Source: Flavobacterium tistrianum (GTDB lineage Bacteria > Bacteroidota > Bacteroidia > Flavobacteriales > Flavobacteriaceae). Taken from it: DNA of 64,000 bases. The notes under the pieces were generated by a model, which did not search any database, was not told where the DNA came from, and worked only from the letters and a program-made list of their open reading frames with translations. The stretch spans positions 38,634 through 102,633 of the forward strand of contig NZ_QJRH01000059.1 of the NCBI RefSeq assembly GCF_003254545.1. The letters run 5' to 3'. Position 1 is the first letter of the stretch. Every line of letters begins with the position of its first letter. A program made the translations under genes and the position numbers. Shown here piece after piece: positions 1-8,710 of this stretch.

Positions 1-2
1 TT

Positions 3-2081
3 TATAGCTGTAGAGATTCTTTTTGGATTGTGGCTATCGGTACAAAAAAAGAAAGAATTGCTTTTCGTGCAGCTTATGCTTTAAACAGCTTTTTTGAAAT
101 TAATACCGTCTCAGAATCTGAAAAAGAGATTACTGTAAAACTAAAAACAGAATTAGGCAGTTACGAAATAGTAATTAATTTTCCTGAAAACGATTCTCAC
201 TTACTACATTACCAAACTAATTTTAAAGCCAATTTTCCTATTCTGATTCCGTTTTGGCCACGCGATATTTTGCCTTTAACACAAAATGGAAATATCGAAA
301 ACACTTCAGGAAAAATTCATGTCAAACAAATAGGCACAAGATCTGGCGTTTTATTTGCAAGTATCAAAAAACCTAAAAAAAGCACTTTATTTTACTTCCA
401 AAATCTTACTGCCTTATCTGATTATTGTGAAGCTACAAAAACTTCGCTAAATGATGCCGTAAGTGGAAATTGGCCTGAAATTGGTTTTCAGTTACCTGTA
501 AGTATCGAAGAACCTCTTCCGTCAGGAAAAGCTTTTATCATTTCTGATGCTTATATTTTACTGGGCGATGAAACAAAAGATGATCCTTCTAAATTATGCA
601 TGGATTATCTGGAAAGTCTTGCCAGCATTTACAAACTTATTCCACGTCCCGAAACCGAATATCACGACTGGATTGAAATTGCTCAAAAAACATTAGCTCA
701 TCTTGAATATAATAAAGGCTGCTGGACACAAACCAACGGAATTCCGTATCTAAATGCATATCTCTGCGATTACGAGACACCTGCAGAAAGTATGGTTCAG
801 CTTGCCGTTTTGGCTCCGCTTAAAGAATACGAAAGATGGAATTCTGAAACGTATCGTTTATCTGAAGATTTAAGAACTGGCTTGTTTCATTTTTATGATC
901 CGAAAATAAAAAGCATTACACGTTGGCTTCCTGAACTGCATGACAAGCTAGACCAATCTGAAGAACAGAAAAAAGACACGACAATGGATTCGTGGTATCT
1001 ACATCATCCGCTTATCAATCTAGCTAGACTTGCTATTTTTGGAGACAAAAATGCCGAAAAATTAGTTTTAGATTCTATCGATTTTGTAATAAAAGCAGCA
1101 CACCACTTTCAATATGAGTGGCCTGTTTTTTATAACATTGAAACCTTTGAAGTTATTAAAGAAGAAACCGAACCAGGCAAAGGCGGCGAAAAAGACGTTC
1201 CAGGCGCTTATGCACACTTAATGCTTTTAATGTATGATCTTACAAAAGAAAAACGCTTTTTGAGTGAAGCAGAAAAAGCAGCAAAACAACTTACACAATG
1301 TGGATTTGATATTTTTTATCAGGCCAATAATACAGGCTTTTCTGCAAATGCCTTACTAAAGCTTTATAAAATTACGCGCAAGAAGATTTACTTGGAAACA
1401 AGTTATATGTGCCTTTCCGGATTATTCAAAAACGTTCAGCTTTGGGATTGCCAATATGCTTTTGGAAAAAACTACAATAACTTTTTTTCTATTTTTCCTC
1501 TAAATGATGCGCCTTACACTGCAGCATACGAAGAAATGGAAGTTTATACGGTATTAACAGAATATATGCTTCAGGCCAAAGATGTCGATATTTTGTCTGG
1601 ACTTCGAATTCTACTTCCAGAGTTTGTCAAATATGCCATCAACAGGATTGCCTATTATTATCCTTCTTTCCTTCCTAAAGAAATGATTTCTGAAGACGTG
1701 AAAACAGGAGAAATACAATCTGATTTGTATGCTCCTCTCGAAGATCTTTATGTTGGATGGGAAAAAAGCGGACAAGTGGGACAGGAAATCTATGGTGTTG
1801 GCTCTGCTTTTGCCATTGTGCCAAGACAATATTTTAAAATTGAATCTGGTTTGACTGTTTTTATCGATTATCCTGTTATCAGTTTTACCAAAAGAGGAAA
1901 AAGTGCTTTCATAAAATTAAATGGAAATAAAAAAATGTTTTGCCATTTATTTATCATTGCTAATGATCATAAAAAGCCATTACAGATTCTTCAAGATGAC
2001 GAAGTTTTAAAACCAATAAAAAATACTGGTGCTCTAAAATATCAAATTGCGGGTGAAGCGCATATCAAAATAAGTTGGTAG
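3..2081 (+). CDS. Conserved protein with helical-barrel (six-hairpin-like) region, 5' end outside window
   Basis: The frame stays open to the left edge, so the gene probably begins upstream; the first in-frame start candidate is a GTG at 30, with no convincing ribosome-binding site. The visible 690 or so residues have a beta-rich N-terminal part (to about residue 180) followed by a long alpha-helical region with repeating aromatic and hydrophobic helices, the pattern of an alpha/alpha-toroid as in six-hairpin glycosidases. No catalytic motif or signal peptide is visible in the part present. The fold assignment is inference from pattern only; I do not recognise a named family. It is followed by a bidirectional terminator shared with the convergent small gene at 2248-2505. 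Confidence 0.7.
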   Translation, partial: YSCRDSFWIVAIGTKKERIAFRAAYALNSFFEINTVSESEKEITVKLKTELGSYEIVINFPENDSHLLHYQTNFKANFPILIPFWPRDILPLTQNGNIENTSGKIHVKQIGTRSGVLFASIKKPKKSTLFYFQNLTALSDYCEATKTSLNDAVSGNWPEIGFQLPVSIEEPLPSGKAFIISDAYILLGDETKDDPSKLCMDYLESLASIYKLIPRPETEYHDWIEIAQKTLAHLEYNKGCWTQTNGIPYLNAYLCDYETPAESMVQLAVLAPLKEYERWNSETYRLSEDLRTGLFHFYDPKIKSITRWLPELHDKLDQSEEQKKDTTMDSWYLHHPLINLARLAIFGDKNAEKLVLDSIDFVIKAAHHFQYEWPVFYNIETFEVIKEETEPGKGGEKDVPGAYAHLMLLMYDLTKEKRFLSEAEKAAKQLTQCGFDIFYQANNTGFSANALLKLYKITRKKIYLETSYMCLSGLFKNVQLWDCQYAFGKNYNNFFSIFPLNDAPYTAAYEEMEVYTVLTEYMLQAKDVDILSGLRILLPEFVKYAINRIAYYYPSFLPKEMISEDVKTGEIQSDLYAPLEDLYVGWEKSGQVGQEIYGVGSAFAIVPRQYFKIESGLTVFIDYPVISFTKRGKSAFIKLNGNKKMFCHLFIIANDHKKPLQILQDDEVLKPIKNTGALKYQIAGEAHIKISW

Positions 2082-2194
2082 CTTATTAAAGCATTTAAAT
2101 GAAAATCTTACAACACAGCAGAGCAAATTATATAAAAAGTACCGCACTAGTAGTTTTATATTTATTACCAAGAATATCTGGAGTCGAGACAAAT

Positions 2195-2226
2195 AATAAA
2201 GGCCTATTCTAAAATAGACCTTTATT
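2195..2226. terminator. Bidirectional terminator hairpin
   Basis: Arms AATAAAGG (2195-2202) and CCTTTATT (2219-2226) pair, extended inward by CTATT/AATAG past one mismatch, with a four-base loop. It sits between two convergent genes and has A/T-rich flanks on both sides. Confidence 0.6.
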
Positions 2227-2247
2227 TCATGAGCATAATCTAACATC

Positions 2248-2505
2248 TTATGGTCTTGTGCCATTGATAGTGTCTCTATTAGACGGAACGGTGGCCTTGT
2301 TAGTAGACTTTGGAGTTCCTTTCTTTTTATCGGTACGCTGTTTGTTGACTGTGTCCGTTTTTCGTGTCGAAGGATACTGCTTGTTCTTTTTATGATGAAC
2401 AGTATCTGTTTTAGGAGTAGATTTTTTCTTTCCCGGAATTGTATCCTGAGCCGATGCAACGCTAAAACATAATAGCATACAAGCAATTAGAAATAAATTT
2501 TTCAT
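2248..2505 (-). CDS. Small secreted basic Lys/Thr-rich protein
   Basis: 85 residues from the ATG at 2505 (a longer frame reaches 2544, but the methionine at 2505 begins a classical signal peptide). The signal peptide has a Lys, a hydrophobic core rich in Leu, Ile and Cys, and an Ala-Ser-Ala-Gln cleavage region. The mature part is about 65 residues, highly basic and made almost wholly of Lys, Thr, Ser, Pro, Asp and Asn, with a repeated KTDTV-type motif; it is probably disordered. No function is recognised. Such short periplasmic basic proteins are common in Flavobacterium. Confidence 0.6.
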   Translation of the reverse strand: MKNLFLIACMLLCFSVASAQDTIPGKKKSTPKTDTVHHKKNKQYPSTRKTDTVNKQRTDKKKGTPKSTNKATVPSNRDTINGTRP

Positions 2506-2645
2506 AATAATCAATTTTAAATTAACAATTTGTTTATGAAACACTTAACTCATGTTTCATTGCAAATTTTAGAAAGAAAATCCATAGCCACTTACACTAT
2601 AAAGTTCTCACTATTATATGATTACCATAATTAATAATTTACCAG

Positions 2646-3362
2646 ATGGCTTCAATAAAACAAATACTAAATGCTACCGAAAACAGACAATATCCTTTGC
2701 CCCAAAGAAAATGGAAATACTATCAGGAATGGTACCACACTGTATTTTTTCATTGGGAAGTTCCTTCGTACCTTTTAGAAAAATACATTCCAAAAGAAAT
2801 ACAAATAGATACTTATGCTGGCATGGCTTGGGTTTCTCTTGTTTCGTTTGAAATAAAAAACATGCGATTGCGATATCTTCCAATGTTGCCTTATATTTCT
2901 AATTTTGAAGAAATTAATATCAGAACTTATGTTACAAAAGACGGAATTCCTGGTATTTACCTATTCTCCATTGAGACGAATAAATTAATTGAAGTTTTAT
3001 TTTCTAAACTTTTTATCGGACTTCCTTATGAAAAGGCAGAAATTAAGCGGTCAGGAAATCGTCTTTTTTCTCAAAACCTAAAACAAAATCATCTTCTTGA
3101 TATTAAAATCGGAAAAACTTCTTCTATTCAAAAAACAGATTTGGATGTTTGGCTCACCGAAAGGCATTCTTTGTATGATATCTGTAATGATAAAATTTGT
3201 CGTTTTGATATTCATCATAAAGAATGGGAAATTCTGGATCTCGAAATTAGGATAAAAGACATTTGGTATGAGGCTGGAGATTTTATAATCAATACCTATC
3301 CTGACAGAATTCATTATACAGAAAAGATTGAAGTTTTGTTGTGGGGGAAAAAGGAGGCTTAA
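2646..3362 (+). CDS. DUF2071 (YqjF-like) family protein
   Basis: 238 residues, a normal length for DUF2071/YqjF proteins, which have an acetoacetate-decarboxylase-like fold and no established role. The N-terminal segment W-Y-H-T-V-F-F-H-W-E-V-P (about residues 28-39), followed by a 'cannot-exceed-it' hydrophobic patch, and the central N-I-R-T-Y-V segment with G-I-P-G-I-Y-L-F-S, are typical of the family. No signal peptide; cytoplasmic. The start at 2646 is the first ATG and no better one lies downstream. It is a stand-alone gene with no clear operon partner. Confidence 0.75.
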   Translation: MASIKQILNATENRQYPLPQRKWKYYQEWYHTVFFHWEVPSYLLEKYIPKEIQIDTYAGMAWVSLVSFEIKNMRLRYLPMLPYISNFEEINIRTYVTKDGIPGIYLFSIETNKLIEVLFSKLFIGLPYEKAEIKRSGNRLFSQNLKQNHLLDIKIGKTSSIQKTDLDVWLTERHSLYDICNDKICRFDIHHKEWEILDLEIRIKDIWYEAGDFIINTYPDRIHYTEKIEVLLWGKKEA

Positions 3363-3466
3363 TCTTTTCAACGAACTGTAAATTATATAATTGCATGGTC
3401 ATGATTTATAAAATTCAAGCATAAGACAATGCTACTTTTACTGTAAACAATTAAAAAATAGCATTT

Positions 3467-3802
3467 ATGAATTTAGATAAAAAAGAAAATTACAGTCCAG
3501 AGGACCAATATTTTCAAGATGACGAAACCCGATATGAAAATGATCATCAGTATGATGATATCGACATTGACGCTCCACCCGCAGATCATTCCATAAGCGA
3601 TAATGCAGAACCAGATTATGGAGACGAATTTGACGAAGACCAAATCAACAATCAAAAACTAGATGATAACCCAGGTGGAGATGAATTTGACGAAGAATTT
3701 GAAGATGATGAAAACGACGAAGACATCGATGATGGTGATGAACTTAATCAAAAGGATTTTGAAGAAGATGAATCTGGAACCGATCCGAATCGAAATATTT
3801 AA
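3467..3802 (+). CDS. Highly acidic small protein
   Basis: 111 residues, of which 46 are Asp or Glu (41%), with almost no hydrophobic core, so probably disordered. It has no signal peptide, cysteine or recognisable domain. It ends at a strong intrinsic terminator and stands alone between the DUF2071 gene and the convergent efflux operon. Proteins of this composition are annotated as hypothetical in flavobacteria; a role in binding basic partners or cations would be a guess. The clear start, terminator and non-random composition support a real gene. Confidence 0.6.
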   Translation: MNLDKKENYSPEDQYFQDDETRYENDHQYDDIDIDAPPADHSISDNAEPDYGDEFDEDQINNQKLDDNPGGDEFDEEFEDDENDEDIDDGDELNQKDFEEDESGTDPNRNI

Positions 3803-3806
3803 AAGC

Positions 3807-3834
3807 AAAACCCCGTTTAACAGCGGGGTTTTTT
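3807..3834. terminator. Intrinsic terminator
   Basis: Stem AAAACCCCG (3807-3815) and CGGGGTTTT (3824-3832), eight-base loop, T run on the plus side and A run on the other. It serves the acidic-protein gene and probably the end of the convergent efflux operon. Confidence 0.8.
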
Positions 3835-3872
3835 ACCTTAAATTTCGTTTAACAAAAAACTTTTAAAATCTA

Positions 3873-4997
3873 TTAACTTGTTTTTCTATAGTTATAAATT
3901 GCCAGTGCATTTAGTACAATGGCAAAAATAAATAAGTACAAAAGCTCTCTTCCAACTTCTTGCAGACCGCTTCCTTTTAGAACAATAAGTCGAACTACTT
4001 TTATAAAATGCGTTACAGGAGTAAACTCTGAAATGGTTCTTGCCCAATTCGGCATGCTGTCGGTACTGGTGAAGAAACCGCTCATAAGCATAAAAATCAT
4101 CATAAAGAAAAAGGCAATAAACATGGCTTGCAATTGCGTATCGGCAAATGTCGAAATCAAAAGTCCTAATCCTAATAAGGCAGTCAAATAAACTCCCGCA
4201 AAGAGATATAACACCAAGAAACTGCCTTGCGGAAATATTCCATAAATCAAGTACATTACAATTAGGCCAACTGTAAATACAATCATTCCGACAATCCAAA
4301 ACGGAATGAGTTTGCCTAAAATAAATTGCCATTTCTGAATTGGCGTTACATTAATCTGTTCAATTGTGCCTATTTCTTTTTCTTTTACAATATTTAATGC
4401 CGTAATAAATCCGCCAATCAATGTGAGCAACAAGACCAAAATACCTGGAACCATATAATATTTGTATTCCGCTCTTGGATTGTACCAATTTGTACTTGTC
4501 AAAGTAATTAAGGATGGCGAAACAGAAGCCGATTGTGGCGGTAGTTTAAATCGTATATCCAAATCATTACTAAAATCAGCAAGCACAACATTTAAATAAG
4601 CATTTCCAATATTCGATTTGGTTCCGTTGATGGCATCAGCGGCAATATTTACTTTCTGACTACCTTCTCTTACCAAGTTTCGTTCAAATCCAGAAGGAAT
4701 TTCTAGAATTAAATCGGCATCTCCTGTTTCAATGAACTTCATGCCTTCCAAATACGATGCTGGAGCTCCTACAATATGAAAGTATCCAGAAGAACCTATT
4801 TTATTAATTAACTTTTGAGAATAAGAACTGTGATCGTGATCTACATAAACAATGTTTACACTTTTTACTTCAAAATTAGCCGCCAACGGTAAAATGATGA
4901 GCTGTATTGTTGGCACAAAAAACATCATGGCAAGAATCGTTTTGTCTCTAAAGATTTGTCGAAATTCTTTCTGTAATATAAAACGTAGCACCTTCAT
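3873..4997 (-). CDS. ABC-2 type transporter permease (second)
   Basis: 374 residues, last gene of the seven-gene efflux operon. The layout is that of ABC-2 permeases of the YbhR/YhhJ kind: a cytoplasmic N-terminal helix, one membrane span near residues 20-40, a large extracytoplasmic domain (about 45-175), then five spans at the C terminus. The motif E-K-E-x-G-T-I-E-Q-I-N-V-T-P in the loop after the first C-terminal span is typical of the family. Its ATG overlaps the TGA of the preceding permease gene by four bases (ATGA), so translation is probably coupled. With the sister permease and two ATPases it should form the inner-membrane part of a tripartite drug or lipid exporter. Confidence 0.9.
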   Translation of the reverse strand: MKVLRFILQKEFRQIFRDKTILAMMFFVPTIQLIILPLAANFEVKSVNIVYVDHDHSSYSQKLINKIGSSGYFHIVGAPASYLEGMKFIETGDADLILEIPSGFERNLVREGSQKVNIAADAINGTKSNIGNAYLNVVLADFSNDLDIRFKLPPQSASVSPSLITLTSTNWYNPRAEYKYYMVPGILVLLLTLIGGFITALNIVKEKEIGTIEQINVTPIQKWQFILGKLIPFWIVGMIVFTVGLIVMYLIYGIFPQGSFLVLYLFAGVYLTALLGLGLLISTFADTQLQAMFIAFFFMMIFMLMSGFFTSTDSMPNWARTISEFTPVTHFIKVVRLIVLKGSGLQEVGRELLYLFIFAIVLNALAIYNYRKTS

Positions 4998-6100
4998 GAC
5001 AATCTAATTTTAAATTTTTTCAAAGAGACCGTAAGCAATAAAACGGTCATTATTGCCAATATTAAAGTTTCTTTCCAGATGTATGAAAAGCCCAAACCTT
5101 TGAGCATTACAGCTTTTACAATGATGTAATAATAATGCGACGGAATTAAATGGGAAATCGCTTGAAATATCCAAGGCATATTTTCGATCGGAAACATAAA
5201 ACCAGTCAGAATCAAAGTAGGCACCATCATTCCCATCATTGATATAAGCATCGCAGTCTGTTGCGAATCGGTCACATTTGAAATGAGCAAACCGAGAGAA
5301 AGACAGGTAATAATAAACAAAATACTTTCTGCAAAAAGAAGCAGAAAACTCCCTTTAATCTCAACATCAAGCAGATATACTGAAAGAAATATAATAATGA
5401 TAAAGTTGATTATGGAAAGCACTAAAAACGGAATTGCTTTTGCGATTAAAACCATAATGGGTTTAAAAGGCGATACCAGCAAAATTTCCATAGTTCCCAA
5501 TTCTTTTTCGCGCACAACAGAAACAGAAGTCAGTGCCGTGCTCACAATCATAAAAATCAAGGCGATTACACCTGGAATAAAATTAAGCGAACCGTTTTGT
5601 TCTTCATTATAAAGCTGTCTTAATTCTGGAATTATTTGATAGTTTAACTTCGCAGTCGGATTCAATTCCTGCTGATAATCTCTAGCAATCGCGTTTAAAT
5701 AATTGGTTACAATAGTCGCCGTATTAGGATCTGATGCATCTGCAATGACCTGAATTTTTGCTCCTCCCAGACGCTGGACATCAGAACCAAAATTAGTCGG
5801 AAAAATGACTGCACATTTTATGGTTCCGTCTTTAAATCTATTCTCAATATCGGTATAATTCAAGATTGGATTTTCGACATGAAAATAAGAACTTGACTGT
5901 ATTTTTCGAATCATTTTCTCGGTATGAATATCGTGTGAATTATCCTGAATGGCAATTCCAATATTTTTGACTTCGCTGCTCAGCGCAAAACCAAACAGAA
6001 CAATCTGCGCCACAGGAAGTCCAAAGAGAATGAGCAAAGTTCTTCGATCTCTGAAAACATGATAAAATTCTTTTCGGATAAAAGCCAGTAATCTTTTCAT
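4994..6100 (-). CDS. ABC-2 type transporter permease (first)
   Basis: 368 residues from the ATG at 6100, which follows the stop of the ATPase gene by one base; a longer frame would overlap that gene deeply and is less likely. It starts with the N-terminal M-K-R-L-L-A-F-I-R-K-E-F that precedes the first span in YbhS/YbhR-like permeases. It has a single N-terminal span, a large periplasmic loop and a five-span C-terminal block, with the coupling motif R-E-K-E-L-G-T-M-E-I-L-L-V-S-P. It is paralogous to the next gene, and the pair probably makes a heterodimeric channel energised by the two upstream ATPases. Confidence 0.9.
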   Translation of the reverse strand: MKRLLAFIRKEFYHVFRDRRTLLILFGLPVAQIVLFGFALSSEVKNIGIAIQDNSHDIHTEKMIRKIQSSSYFHVENPILNYTDIENRFKDGTIKCAVIFPTNFGSDVQRLGGAKIQVIADASDPNTATIVTNYLNAIARDYQQELNPTAKLNYQIIPELRQLYNEEQNGSLNFIPGVIALIFMIVSTALTSVSVVREKELGTMEILLVSPFKPIMVLIAKAIPFLVLSIINFIIIIFLSVYLLDVEIKGSFLLLFAESILFIITCLSLGLLISNVTDSQQTAMLISMMGMMVPTLILTGFMFPIENMPWIFQAISHLIPSHYYYIIVKAVMLKGLGFSYIWKETLILAIMTVLLLTVSLKKFKIRLS

Positions 6101-6101
6101 A

Positions 6102-6845
6102 CTAATCTGATGTTCTTTGGGCATTTCTTGCCAATTCATAAAAAACCTCATCCATAGAAACCGCATTAAAGCGCTTTTTTAAGGCTGTCGGAGAATCTAT
6201 AGCAGCTACGCGTCCGTCAACCATAATGCTGATTCGGTCGCAATATTCGGCTTCGTCCATATAATGCGTCGTGACAAAAACTGTAATTCCGTCTGCGGCT
6301 GCTTGATAAATCATTTCCCAAAACTGTCGTCTCGTTATCGGATCTACACCGCCTGTAGGTTCGTCTAGAAAAACAATTTTTGGACGATGAAAAACGGCAA
6401 CAGAAAAAGCCAATTTCTGTTTCCATCCCAAAGGCAATCCGCCAACCAATTTTTTGGCTTCTTTCTCCAAACCTAAAGCCGAGACCAAATCTTTGCTCCT
6501 TTCTTTTATTTCAGGTCTTGAAACGCCATAAACTCCAGCAAAAAATTCAATATTTTCCAAAATAGTCAGATTATCGTACAGCGAAAACTTCTGACTCATA
6601 TACCCTATATTCTTTTTAATTTTTTCCTGCTGTCCGTACACATCAAATCCAGCCACGCTGGCTTCTCCAGAAGTAGGATACGAAAGTCCACAGAGAATGC
6701 GCATAGCGGTTGTTTTTCCAGCACCATTTGCCCCTAGAAATCCAAAAATTTCGCCTTCGCTCACTTCAAAGCTAATTTTGTCAACCGCTTTGAAATCACC
6801 AAATTGTTTGGTTAGGTCTTTACAAACTATAGCTTTATTTTCCAT
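6102..6845 (-). CDS. ABC transporter ATP-binding protein (second)
   Basis: 247 residues, one nucleotide-binding domain. Walker A GANGAGKT is at residues 38-45, the Walker B ends in the F-L-D-E-P-T-G-G-V-D-P segment, and the switch His is in V-F-V-T-T-H-Y-M-D-E. The signature is degenerate: V-G-G-L-P-L-G-W-K-Q-K-L in place of L-S-G-G-Q, as in half of the ATPase sites of YbhF-type exporters. The gene overlaps the upstream ATPase gene by 11 bases. It pairs with that ATPase, and the two together correspond to the two halves of E. coli YbhF (family knowledge). Confidence 0.9.
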   Translation of the reverse strand: MENKAIVCKDLTKQFGDFKAVDKISFEVSEGEIFGFLGANGAGKTTAMRILCGLSYPTSGEASVAGFDVYGQQEKIKKNIGYMSQKFSLYDNLTILENIEFFAGVYGVSRPEIKERSKDLVSALGLEKEAKKLVGGLPLGWKQKLAFSVAVFHRPKIVFLDEPTGGVDPITRRQFWEMIYQAAADGITVFVTTHYMDEAEYCDRISIMVDGRVAAIDSPTALKKRFNAVSMDEVFYELARNAQRTSD

Positions 6846-7785
6846 TCAGCATTTCTTTTGGTTCATTGAAATGGTTTTGTTCCCGCATTAGACGAATAAA
6901 ACTGTCTTCGATTGTAGGTTCTATTTTTTTTACTTCTAAATCTTCGGGGTTGTATTTTTGGGCAATCGCTTTTACTTTCTCTACATCTGGTTGTTCTGAG
7001 AGTAATGTCAAATGAAGAAATTCTCCAAAGGCATCACAGTTCTCCACCTCTTTTTCGGTTCTAAGATTTTGTAAAAGCTTATAAATATTCTTTGCTTTTA
7101 CGGCAAAAAGCATTTTAGGAAAACGGTTTATAATTTCCTGCGGTTCATCGACACTCATTATTTTTCCGTTTTGGATCAGAGCAATTCGGTCACATAACTT
7201 TGCCTCATCCATATATGGAGTTGAAACTACGATTGTGATGTTTTGCTTTTTAAGTTTTGACAGCATTTCCCAAAATTCACTTCTTGAAACTACATCAACA
7301 CCTGTTGTGGGTTCATCTAGAAATAAAATCTCAGGTTTATGAATCAGTGCGCAGCATAAAGCCAATTTTTGCTTCATTCCTCCCGAAAGTTTTCCAGCAC
7401 GTCTGTCGTTAAAAGGTTTTATCTGATCGTAAATATCTTTAATCAGATCATAATTTTCCTCGATTGTAGTTCCAAAAATAGTGGCAAAAAACTCGAGGTT
7501 TTCTTTTACTGTCAAGTCCTGATACAATGAGAATTTTCCAGGCATATAGCCTACTTTATTTCTAATTTCCTGAAATCCATTTACAACATCATGCCCTTCA
7601 ACAGAAGCTGTTCCGCCATCGGCAAGAAGCAATGTCGTTAAGATTCTGAAAATGGAAGTTTTTCCAGCGCCATCGGGACCAATTAATCCAAAAAGTTCTC
7701 CTTTCTGCACTTCAAAAGACACCTCATCTACAGCGACAAAATCGCCATACTTTTTAGTAATATTTTTTAATGTAACTGAAGGCAT
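6835..7785 (-). CDS. ABC transporter ATP-binding protein (first)
   Basis: 316 residues from the ATG at 7785; the longest frame begins at a TTG at 7809 and would overlap hlyD, so the ATG is preferred. Walker A GPDGAGKT lies at residues 36-43, a canonical L-S-G-G-M signature follows, and Walker B reads L-F-L-D-E-P-T-T-G-V-D. A C-terminal extension of about 90 residues beyond the nucleotide-binding domain is usual for the group. The switch residue position reads S-T-P-Y-M-D-E, where the second ATPase has T-T-H-Y-M-D-E, so the usual His is replaced by Pro. Each ATPase therefore has one degenerate motif, fitting an asymmetric heterodimer. Confidence 0.9.
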   Translation of the reverse strand: MPSVTLKNITKKYGDFVAVDEVSFEVQKGELFGLIGPDGAGKTSIFRILTTLLLADGGTASVEGHDVVNGFQEIRNKVGYMPGKFSLYQDLTVKENLEFFATIFGTTIEENYDLIKDIYDQIKPFNDRRAGKLSGGMKQKLALCCALIHKPEILFLDEPTTGVDVVSRSEFWEMLSKLKKQNITIVVSTPYMDEAKLCDRIALIQNGKIMSVDEPQEIINRFPKMLFAVKAKNIYKLLQNLRTEKEVENCDAFGEFLHLTLLSEQPDVEKVKAIAQKYNPEDLEVKKIEPTIEDSFIRLMREQNHFNEPKEMLNGK

Positions 7786-7796
7786 ATTGTATTGTT

Positions 7797-8699
7797 TTAT
7801 TTTGACCAAAGAACTTCTCCGTACATTCCGATTTTCAGATAACCATCATTTTTCACCCTTACTTTTATGGCGTAAACCAAATTGGCTCGTTCGTCTTTGG
7901 TTGGAATTGTTTTTGGAGAAAACTCAGACTTATCTGAAATCCAAGCAATTGTTCCTTGATATTCTTTATATTTCTTCTCGCCTTGGTCAATTCGCACTTT
8001 AACCTGCTGCCCGATTTTAATTTGAGACAACTGCGTTCCTGTTATGTAAGCTCTCAAATCTAGTGTTTCCAGATTGGCAATTTTGTATAATGGTTTTCCA
8101 ATTACAGCCATTTCATACTGCTCTGCATATTTTGCCAAAACAGTTCCTTTTATCGGATTTACAATTACACTTTTACTCAATTGATCTTCAATTCCCTTTA
8201 ACTGAACTCCAACTGTATTTCCCTGCTGAGTTAAATTTTCAGTTGTGGTTTCCAACGAACTTTTTTGAGCTTTAATCTGAGCCTGTAAAGCGGCAACTTT
8301 AGAGTTTATATCATCCAATTGTTTTTGAGAAGCGACTCCGCCTTTTACCAATTTTTCAGTTCTGTTACGATCTAAAATGGCGTTGTCAAGCTGTCGTTTT
8401 AAACTTTCAGTCTGAATTTCTATTTGTGGTTTTCCGCTTAGAATCGCTTTTTCGTTCTGGCGCAATTGCATTTTATTTATAGCAAGCTGTGTACTGTCTA
8501 TAAAACCTACTTTTTGTCCTGCTTCTAATTGCTGGCCTTCTTCTACATTCAATTGTAAAATCTGACCATTTGCTTCTGCTGACAAAATGGTTTCAACAGC
8601 CTCGAAAGATCCTGAAGCATCAAAATCATTTTCTTTATCGTTACAGGAAAACATCAATATTGCTGGAATAAGAAAATAGAAAAGCTTTATCTTTTTCAT
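7797..8699 (-). CDS. HlyD-family membrane fusion lipoprotein
   Basis: 300 residues. A lipoprotein signal peptide with the lipobox F-S-C places the acylated Cys at about residue 19. A short lipoyl/biotinyl half-motif follows, then a long coiled-coil hairpin rich in Gln, Lys, Leu and Glu (about residues 75-170), then a second lipoyl half and a beta-barrel domain. This is the periplasmic adaptor that links the inner-membrane ABC permeases to the TolC-type channel encoded just upstream. It is 11 bases from tolC and 11 bases from the first ATPase ATG, tightly in the operon. Confidence 0.9.
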   Translation of the reverse strand: MKKIKLFYFLIPAILMFSCNDKENDFDASGSFEAVETILSAEANGQILQLNVEEGQQLEAGQKVGFIDSTQLAINKMQLRQNEKAILSGKPQIEIQTESLKRQLDNAILDRNRTEKLVKGGVASQKQLDDINSKVAALQAQIKAQKSSLETTTENLTQQGNTVGVQLKGIEDQLSKSVIVNPIKGTVLAKYAEQYEMAVIGKPLYKIANLETLDLRAYITGTQLSQIKIGQQVKVRIDQGEKKYKEYQGTIAWISDKSEFSPKTIPTKDERANLVYAIKVRVKNDGYLKIGMYGEVLWSK

Positions 8700-8710
8700 A
8701 ATGTATAGTA

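Noticed and set aside
2034..2486. 150-codon minus-strand reading frame
   Set aside because: Overlaps the end of the helical-barrel gene and the small secreted gene in another frame, runs through the terminator and has no promoter or family features.
3892..4332. 146-codon minus-strand frame inside the permease gene
   Set aside because: It is a shadow of the permease coding strand with odd Cys/Arg/Ser composition.
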